Source of the DNA: an uncultured Acidobacteriia bacterium
GTDB taxonomy: Bacteria > Acidobacteriota > Terriglobia > Bryobacterales > Bryobacteraceae
Assembly (NCBI GenBank): GCA_903929755.1
Contig: CAIYVZ010000154.1
Location: 1 to 46,793 of the forward strand
Length of the DNA: 46,793 nucleotides
Reading direction: 5' to 3'
Position numbers and translations under genes: made by a program. The first letter of the stretch is position 1. Each line of letters starts with the position of its first letter. The notes under the pieces are model-generated. The model saw only the letters and a list, made by a program, of their open reading frames with translations, was not told the origin of the DNA and searched no databases. Positions 42,178-46,793 of this stretch are shown one piece after another.

Positions 42178-42447
42178 TTAGCCCCCGGCATGGCGAATGA
42201 TCGCTTTCCCGATATCATCTGCCGACACCTTATAGCCACCGTCCGCCACGGCGCGAGAGAGGGCATCGATTCGTGCGGCGCGGTCGGCCGAGTAGCGAGT
42301 CAGAAGACTGGAGGCACCGGACACACGAACGCTGTCGCCGCCCAAGGCAACTTCCGCCGATTTTGATCCGGGGGAAAGACGAAGCGCGGGCGCGGCAGCT
42401 CCTGAAGCGGGGGCCTTAAGCAGCGAGTTGTCGAGATTGAGCTTCAT
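42178..42447 (-). CDS. flgM: Anti-sigma-28 factor FlgM
   Basis: 89 residues, low-complexity and probably unfolded in the first half. The C-terminal sigma-binding helices are seen in GDSVRVSGASSLLTRYSADR, RIDALSRAVADGGYKVSADD and IGKAIIRHA, the typical 'r.a.I..Lk..v..G.Y.vda..iA..ll' FlgM pattern. It binds FliA until it is exported through the finished hook. It lies between fliA (15 bases upstream) and flgK; fliA-flgM coupling keeps the two in balance. Confidence 0.92.
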   Translation of the reverse strand: MKLNLDNSLLKAPASGAAAPALRLSPGSKSAEVALGGDSVRVSGASSLLTRYSADRAARIDALSRAVADGGYKVSADDIGKAIIRHAGG

Positions 42448-42462
42448 ACGCGGCGTGTTTGT

Positions 42463-43155
42463 CTAGAGTTGCGAGAACCCCGAGACCCCCCGGCTGTGGA
42501 GAGCTTTCTTCAGCCGAATCAGGACCTTCCGATGCAGTTGGCTGACGCGACTTTCATTCACATGCAATTGCAGTCCAATCTCCCGAAGCGTCAACTCGCC
42601 CACATAGCGCAGGCGGACGAGAGCACGGTACCTGGCGGGAAGGCGCTCCAGCTCCTCGTGAATGATCTCGGACCTTTGACGAGTAAACAGGGGCGATTGC
42701 GGAGAACTGTCCGCAGATGCGGGAACATCGACATCGGCAGTACCCGCAGTGAGAGCTCCTGGCGCGGGAGCATCCCGCCCCAGCTGCCTGCGGACTAAAT
42801 CGAGCATCTCACCGCGAACCCGAAACTTCGCATAGCTTAGAATCGGCGCGCCCACCTCGCTTTCAAACGTCCGGACGGCCTTGAGTAAGCCAACGTTGCC
42901 CGCCTGCACAAGATCTCCCACCTCAATCCCACAGCCATGAGGGAGTCGGGCGTGCAGGCGGCCAGCGAGTGCCCGAACCATGCGATTGAAATCGTACTCC
43001 AGCTCCGGGGGGAATCTTTCCCCCTCCGCATGTCCTTCCGGACCAACGGGAGCGGGGTCCAGTTTAATGGACCTGATCGCGACGAACTGGCTTCTAACAT
43101 CTTCCGGCATAAGGGCAACTAAAGATAAAGTGTCGGTCCTGCGGATTTTTCTCAT
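42463..43155 (-). CDS. fliA: RNA polymerase sigma factor FliA (sigma-28)
   Basis: 230 residues. Region 2 has LAGRLHARLPHGCGIEVGDL, VQAGNVGLLKAVRTFE and ILSYAKFRVRGEMLDLVRRQ. Region 4 has ELERLPARYRALVRLRYVGE and LTLREIGLQLHVNESRVSQL. The short linker between them and the absence of region 1 fit the FliA/WhiG type. It directs RNA polymerase to late flagellar genes, probably including fliC and its own operon. AAGG lies 8 bases before the ATG; MPEDV at residue 16 is an alternative start. Three 13-base repeats with GGA cores lie in the 60-base leader. Confidence 0.95.
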   Translation of the reverse strand: MRKIRRTDTLSLVALMPEDVRSQFVAIRSIKLDPAPVGPEGHAEGERFPPELEYDFNRMVRALAGRLHARLPHGCGIEVGDLVQAGNVGLLKAVRTFESEVGAPILSYAKFRVRGEMLDLVRRQLGRDAPAPGALTAGTADVDVPASADSSPQSPLFTRQRSEIIHEELERLPARYRALVRLRYVGELTLREIGLQLHVNESRVSQLHRKVLIRLKKALHSRGVSGFSQL

Positions 43156-43163
43156 CTTGCCTT

Positions 43164-43202
43164 GAATAAATCCCGCGAATAAATCCAGGGAATAAAGTCC
43201 GG
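43164..43202 (-). repeat. Three 13-base tandem repeats before fliA
   Basis: On the plus strand GAATAAATCCCGC, GAATAAATCCAGG and GAATAAAGTCCGG follow each other without a gap. On the transcribed (minus) strand each unit gives a GGA followed by U-rich sequence, just upstream of the fliA start. Their even spacing and the presence of csrA in the cluster make them candidate CsrA sites. A chance repeat is also possible. Confidence 0.85.
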
Positions 43203-43215
43203 CAAAAAGACGCCA

Positions 43216-43746
43216 TCAAATGTGGGCAAGGCCAAGCACGGGAATTCTGTTGCGGGCCCCGACCGAGTCCGAGGTGGGTGCCAGCCCTATTCTCACCTCA
43301 AAGATGTGCCCCTCGCCGGAGAACCCCATGGCAACACCTCGCAGACCTGACGCGTTCCGGAATTGGAAGTTGCGCCCATGGATGACTGTCGGCACGCTGA
43401 TGGCGAGCGGTCCGGTCACTACTTCGAGAGCGTTTTTGATATTGCCGATCATCATATTTGTTACCTCGGCGACAACATCGAGAACATCGTCATCAATGCC
43501 GCGAGTCTCGGTGACATCAACGCCCAACATCCTGGAGTAAAGGAGCGTTGCCAGAGCGGGAGTGCAACAGAAACTGCCGGAGCCGCCCCAGTCACCGGTT
43601 ATTCCGATTAGGGAAATGAGCCCCGATTCGGATGAACTGAGGTCGCTGATCAGGCCAGTGTACTCCACTTCCATGTCCAGCATCATGGAGAAAACCTCAG
43701 CGGTGGATGAGGTTACACTTGCCACAAGAAGTTCGTGATCTATCAC
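43216..43746 (-). CDS. cheX: CheX-like chemotaxis phosphatase
   Basis: 176 residues from a GTG at 43746, which has AAAGGA about 6 bases before it and fits the usual CheX start; an ATG at 43794 lies only about 7 bases after the predicted transcript start and has a weaker site. Motifs: VASVTSSTAEVFSMMLDMEV, GVDVTETRGIDDDVLDVVAE and VTNMMIGNIKNALEVV, containing the E-x2-N phosphatase signature (AEVTN). CheX removes phosphate from CheY-P to end the motor signal. First gene of the operon leading to fliA. Another CheX-like gene lies at 45070. Confidence 0.8.
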   Translation of the reverse strand: MIDHELLVASVTSSTAEVFSMMLDMEVEYTGLISDLSSSESGLISLIGITGDWGGSGSFCCTPALATLLYSRMLGVDVTETRGIDDDVLDVVAEVTNMMIGNIKNALEVVTGPLAISVPTVIHGRNFQFRNASGLRGVAMGFSGEGHIFEVRIGLAPTSDSVGARNRIPVLGLAHI

Positions 43747-43807
43747 CAAAAGTCCTTTCGGCGACCTGAGGGCCCCTGAATGCAAGGCCGACATCCGCTC
43801 AATATGC

Positions 43808-43835
43808 TAATCGGCCAGAAGCGGGGGCAAGTTTA
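43808..43835 (-). promoter_or_regulatory. Sigma-28 promoter of the cheX-fliA-flgM operon
   Basis: Minus strand: TAAA (43835-43832), 16 bases, GCCGATTA (43815-43808), 7 of 8 positions of the -10 element. It has the same 16-base spacing as the fliC promoter. It implies that FliA controls its own operon. Confidence 0.8.
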
Positions 43836-43868
43836 GACACGAAGACGACTATTTTCAAAAAAAAATGC

Positions 43869-43895
43869 TAAAGCTTTAGCCGCATTCGCCGATAG
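43869..43895 (+). promoter_or_regulatory. Sigma-28 promoter of the sigma-54 activator gene
   Basis: Plus strand: TAAAGCTT (43869-43876), 11 bases, GCCGATAG (43888-43895), close to consensus with standard spacing. It lies back to back with the minus-strand sigma-28 promoter 33 bases away. Transcription should start around 43902. Confidence 0.85.
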
Positions 43896-43917
43896 AGAGG
43901 TGGACACCGAAAGCCTC

Positions 43918-45066
43918 ATGATCTATCCGCTGCCAACACCTTCATTCCCTCAGAGAGATTTCGCCTCGAATGCACAGAGCAGACCGATGCCTGGCGCGCG
44001 GCCTCAGTTGATCCCTTCTCCGGCAAGCCTGCAGGGGGAGGCATCCCCCGTACGCAGTCGCTGGGCGGAGGCCCCGAATGGAGCGCCCTCGCTGATTGGC
44101 CGCAGCCCGGGGATCGACAACGTCGTGTCTGACATCGAACTGGTGGTCAATCGAACCTGCAACGTCCTTATAGAAGGAGAGACTGGAACAGGAAAAGAGG
44201 TTGTTGCCCGGTCGATACATGAGCGGGGAGGGCGGAGCCGAGGTCCGTGGGTGGCTGTAAACTGCGGGGCGATTCCGGAGAGTCTCCTGGAAGCCGAGCT
44301 GTTTGGGCATGTCCGAGGTGCCTTCACTGGAGCAATCCAGTCGCGGGCCGGGAAATTCGAGCTTGCCAACCGCGGGACAATTTTTCTGGACGAGATTGCC
44401 GAGATGCCCTACGGGCTGCAGGCAAAACTGCTTCGGGTGCTACAGGAGCGGGAAGTGGAGAGACTGGGCGGAAATGAAAAACTTCATCTGGATATTCGTG
44501 TGATTGCAGCGACAAATGCGGGGCTGGCCGATCGGGTCCGCAGAGGGCTATTTCGCGAGGATCTCTTCTATCGCCTGAATGTATTCCCGATCACGGTACC
44601 TCCGTTACGAGAACGCAGCGAGGATATTCCGCTGCTGGCGCAGTATTTTCTGGACAAAGTGTGCCGGATAGAGGGATGCGCCCCAAAGACCCTCGATACG
44701 GACGCAGTGCACAAGCTCGGGGCTCACAACTGGCCAGGAAATGTGCGAGAGCTTGAGAATGTAATTGAATCGGGGGCAATCATCAGTGGTTCCCGAACCG
44801 TGGTTACGTCCGGTGACCTGCGGTTGCAGGTTCAACCTTCGCTGTCGTCGCAGAGCGGTTCGACGACACTGGCTCTGCATTTGCCGACAGAGGGTCTGGA
44901 TTTCCAAGCCGCCGTGGAAGAGTTTGAGCACAGGCTGCTCACTCACGCGCTTACCCGGGTGCGTGGCAACAAGACCGCCGCTGCGGAACTGTTGGGCCTT
45001 AAACGAACGACTCTGGCGGCGAAGATGAGAGTGCTCGGCTCGCGCATGCCCCAACTGGTTGCGTAA
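43918..45066 (+). CDS. Sigma-54-dependent transcriptional activator (AAA+ and Fis-type HTH, no receiver)
   Basis: 382 residues from ATG 43918. A GTG at 43900 is open too, but lies at the expected transcript start. A short variable N-terminus (about 60 residues) has no receiver domain. The AAA+ domain follows, with Walker A GETGTGKE, the sigma-54 contact motif GAFTGA, Walker B IFLDE, ATNAGLADRVRRGLFREDLF with YRLNVFPI, and HNWPGNVRELENV. The C-terminal Fis-type helix-turn-helix has RVRGNKTAAAELLGLKRTTL. It needs ATP to open sigma-54 promoters. It resembles flagellar activators of the FleQ/FlrC/FlbD kind and probably acts on the flgB promoter; activity is likely set by level or by partners rather than phosphorylation. 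Confidence 0.9.
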   Translation: MIYPLPTPSFPQRDFASNAQSRPMPGARPQLIPSPASLQGEASPVRSRWAEAPNGAPSLIGRSPGIDNVVSDIELVVNRTCNVLIEGETGTGKEVVARSIHERGGRSRGPWVAVNCGAIPESLLEAELFGHVRGAFTGAIQSRAGKFELANRGTIFLDEIAEMPYGLQAKLLRVLQEREVERLGGNEKLHLDIRVIAATNAGLADRVRRGLFREDLFYRLNVFPITVPPLRERSEDIPLLAQYFLDKVCRIEGCAPKTLDTDAVHKLGAHNWPGNVRELENVIESGAIISGSRTVVTSGDLRLQVQPSLSSQSGSTTLALHLPTEGLDFQAAVEEFEHRLLTHALTRVRGNKTAAAELLGLKRTTLAAKMRVLGSRMPQLVA

Positions 45067-45069
45067 CGT

Positions 45070-45510
45070 TCAGGCCTGATTTTCCAGCGCCACGGCGAAG
45101 AAGATTTCCGGCTGGTCCGACAAAACAGAAAAAGAATGCATTACAGGGGTTAGCGGGCCGGGCGGAGAGGGCATTGGACAGGGCACGCGATATTCGAAAT
45201 TTACTTCCGGCATCCACGCAGACATGGAACTGCCGCACGCCACATTGGCCAGTTCCTTTACGGTTGCATCGACCTGGCCGGAGTGGGGTGACGGAGAGTC
45301 GCAGGCCAGAAAATCAGCCGTCATGCGGCAGGCGAGAGTGCGGGTGACGTAGAGGCAGAAGCGCCCGCGCACCGGGCCGGTGAACTCGACGGCCACGCCC
45401 AGCGACTCGACACCAGGCAAGGCTGATCCAAGGTATGTGGGCGACATGAAATACATGGTTTCGAGAACGTCATTTATCGAAGCCTGAAGAACGGACTGTG
45501 GAATGTTCAA
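45070..45510 (-). CDS. CheX-like chemotaxis protein (second copy)
   Basis: 146 residues from a TTG at 45510, which has GAGG 8 bases upstream; an ATG at 45576 would overlap cheY by 32 bases. Motifs: SVLQASINDVLETMYFM, LGVAVEFTGPVRGRFCLYVT and DATVKELANVACGSSMSAW, with the E-x2-N phosphatase signature (KELAN). It probably dephosphorylates CheY-P, like the copy at 43216, but has diverged in sequence. It follows cheY at the end of the cheR-cheD-cheY-cheX operon and ends 3 bases after the sigma-54 activator, convergent to it. Confidence 0.75.
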   Translation of the reverse strand: MNIPQSVLQASINDVLETMYFMSPTYLGSALPGVESLGVAVEFTGPVRGRFCLYVTRTLACRMTADFLACDSPSPHSGQVDATVKELANVACGSSMSAWMPEVNFEYRVPCPMPSPPGPLTPVMHSFSVLSDQPEIFFAVALENQA

Positions 45511-45544
45511 TGGTGAGACCTCACTCAAGTGCGACACGTCTTTA

Positions 45545-45916
45545 CTACTGGAGCTGCAGCAGCGATATGAGTTCACGCCGCAGGGACTGTGGCGTAACGG
45601 GTTTCGTCAGGTAGCCGGCAGCTCCGCCTCCCAATAACTCTCCCGGGCGATTCGGACTGTGGTCTGCCGTCAGGACCAGAACCGGAATATTGCGAAGGAG
45701 ATGGGAGGCATGCATGCCGGCAATCAACTCCGTACCGCTCATCTCGGGCATGTTCAGATCGGTAATGACAAGATCAGGGAGCAGCATGAGAGCCTTTTCC
45801 ATGCCTTCCCGTCCGTTCTCCGCCTCATAGATGGTGGTGGCGAAACCTGTCATCTCCAACGTCCGGGCAACATACCGCCGCATTACCGGCGAATCGTCTA
45901 CAAGCAAAACCGTCAT
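45545..45916 (-). CDS. Chemotaxis response regulator CheY-like
   Basis: 123 residues, a receiver domain only. Acidic pocket Asp7-Asp8 (LLVDDSP), phospho-acceptor Asp53 (LVITDLNMPEMSG), Thr83 (LVLTADHSP) and Lys105 (GYLTKPVTP) are all present, so it should be phosphorylated by a CheA-type kinase. It would switch the motor by binding FliM. It overlaps cheD by 4 bases and is followed by the CheX-like gene, so regulator and phosphatase are made together. No kinase gene is in the window. Confidence 0.92.
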   Translation of the reverse strand: MTVLLVDDSPVMRRYVARTLEMTGFATTIYEAENGREGMEKALMLLPDLVITDLNMPEMSGTELIAGMHASHLLRNIPVLVLTADHSPNRPGELLGGGAAGYLTKPVTPQSLRRELISLLQLQ

Positions 45917-46479
45917 CCTCCGCCCTCCTGTGTAAGTACCTGTATGCGGCCCGGAACCAGAACAAGGCCGGTGCCGACACCCTTTCGGAGATCGACGCGA
46001 CCGGTCCCCAGGTCGAGCCGAACCGACCGCGAGAGGTTACCTCCGATGTCTTCGCTGTCCACAAAAATCCCCGCTTTCCAGCACGCTTTCTTCAGAGCAA
46101 GATGATTGCGTCGGCCAATCTCAAAGGAGGTAGAGTCGGCCATCATGTTGGCCCCTCCCGCCATACAGCACCGGAGACGGGATTTCGCAGCACCGTGGGC
46201 TTCCAGACGACGCAGGAGTTCGGGGAGACCGGTGTCCACATAGAGGAAGGGATTGCCCGCCAGCCCCGGTGCCGTTCTGTCGATGGATGAATCGGGCAAC
46301 ATGACGTGCAATAGTCCGCCTATCCGAAGTTTCCAGTCCCAGGCAATTACCGCGATACAGGAACCGAGCGCATAAGTCGCAAGAGCGCGAACCGGCCAGC
46401 CGGCGGTACGGCAATCCCCCACGCCGACAACGACCTCCTGCTGGACCGGGGCTGAAAGGCCAATGGCCGGGATTACCAT
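45913..46479 (-). CDS. cheD: Chemoreceptor glutamine deamidase CheD
   Basis: 188 residues. The catalytic set known from CheD is spaced as expected: Thr35, Cys41 in YALGSCIAVIAWD and His58 in GGLLHVMLPD. Further family blocks are NPFLYVDTGLPELLRRLEAH, AGGANMMADSTSFEIGRRNH and VDSEDIGGNLSRSVRLDLGT. It converts Gln to Glu in chemoreceptors and helps adaptation; in some bacteria CheC-type phosphatases stimulate it. It directly follows the cheR fragment and overlaps cheY by 4 bases. Confidence 0.96.
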   Translation of the reverse strand: MVIPAIGLSAPVQQEVVVGVGDCRTAGWPVRALATYALGSCIAVIAWDWKLRIGGLLHVMLPDSSIDRTAPGLAGNPFLYVDTGLPELLRRLEAHGAAKSRLRCCMAGGANMMADSTSFEIGRRNHLALKKACWKAGIFVDSEDIGGNLSRSVRLDLGTGRVDLRKGVGTGLVLVPGRIQVLTQEGGG

Positions 46480-46668
46480 TTAACTCTTCCTGTAGGTGGC
46501 CGGCTGAACATATTCGAGGCCGGGTGGCAGGTGCAGCAGGGTCTCGGCATGCCCGCAGAAGAGGTACCCGCCGGGGACGAGCTGGTGTACCAGGCGGGCG
46601 ACGAGAAGATCCCGTGTCGGCTGTTCAAAATAGATCATTACGTTTCGACAGAAGTGGGGATTCCGAGG
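46480..46668 (-). pseudogene. cheR: CheR methyltransferase, C-terminal fragment
   Basis: The last 60 or so residues read FCRNVMIYFEQPTRDLLVAR and LVPGGYLFCGHAETLLHLPP, the SAM-dependent end of CheR, which methylates chemoreceptors. Upstream of 'FCRNV' the homology stops, and the DNA turns into short repeats of an IS21-like end. The N-terminal domain and SAM-binding start are thus lost in this sequence. The ATG at 46683 lies in repeat DNA and is probably not a true start. Without a complete copy elsewhere, adaptation would be affected. The exact break is near 46665. Confidence 0.8.
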
Positions 46669-46793
46669 CATGTCGATCAGCATTCCGAAGTGATGTCGAT
46701 CACGATTCCGAGATGAAGCCGATCAGCATTCCGATCTGATGCCGATCACTTTACGAATGTAGTATCGGAATGGTGATCGGCATCAGATCGGAA
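46660..46793. mobile_element. IS21-like terminal repeats at window end
   Basis: Four direct copies of a 22-24 base unit (ATTCCGA..TGATG.CGATCA) run from about 46660 to 46750. After 23 bases comes an inverted copy, and 46729-46749 pairs perfectly with 46773-46793 (21 bp). Multiple short terminal repeats of this sequence type are known from IS21-family elements. No transposase is visible, because the window ends inside the repeats. It cuts off the cheR gene. Confidence 0.6.

Noticed and set aside
46660-46793. CRISPR array
   Set aside because: The units are adjacent without unique spacers and include an inverted copy; they fit IS terminal repeats. No cas gene is present.

Overview
The window looks like a chromosomal contig from an acidobacterium, probably of the Solibacter/Bryobacterales type. 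This is inferred from gene content: an Oar-type TonB-dependent receptor next to a DUF1501 and a cytochrome/DUF1549/DUF1553 pair, lineage-type hypothetical proteins with a SEC-C tail, moderately high GC, and a flagellar regulon with both sigma-28 and sigma-54 promoters. Both ends lie in insertion-sequence DNA: the end of an IS3-family element on the left and IS21-like terminal repeats on the right. That is where a draft assembly would be expected to break.

Left part (1-13775). An IS3-type end joins in mid-gene to a TonB receptor that has lost its N-terminus. After a strong bidirectional terminator come the minus-strand DUF1501 and DUF1549/DUF1553 genes, a fused GT2-GT4 glycosyltransferase coupled by TAATG to an alpha/alpha-toroid-like protein, a divergent class I xylose-isomerase-type protein, a Phd/VapC toxin-antitoxin pair, and two related acidobacterial hypothetical genes, one ending in a SEC-C motif.

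Mobile part (13776-15927). A complete IS110-family transposase gene lies between two long imperfect direct repeats (about 170 bp with fixed internal spacing). They look like two copies of the element's non-coding left end, the kind of region that encodes bridge/seek RNA in IS110 elements. This is the most unusual structure here.

Surface polysaccharide part (15928-28158). A minus-strand block of four glycosyltransferases and a Wzy-like polymerase, an acyltransferase-3 gene, a Wzx-like flippase, and a plus-strand wecB - PglC-like phosphoglycosyl transferase - PglD-like acetyltransferase operon. Together they could make an activated amino sugar, load it on undecaprenyl phosphate, extend it, flip it and polymerise it.

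Motility part (28285-46793). Reading along the minus strand from the right: cheR fragment - cheD - cheY - cheX-like; then cheX-like - fliA - flgM - flgK - flgL - fliM - fliW - csrA; fliC; fliD - small gene; flgB - flgC - fliE - fliF - fliG - fliH - fliI - fliJ - tRNA-Arg. A sigma-54 activator gene without a receiver domain points the other way. Sigma-28-type promoters precede fliC, the cheX-fliA-flgM operon and the sigma-54 activator. A sigma-54-type promoter sits directly at the flgB start, implying a leaderless message. fliI carries a frameshift in a 10-G tract, and the end of fliJ overlaps the tRNA gene.
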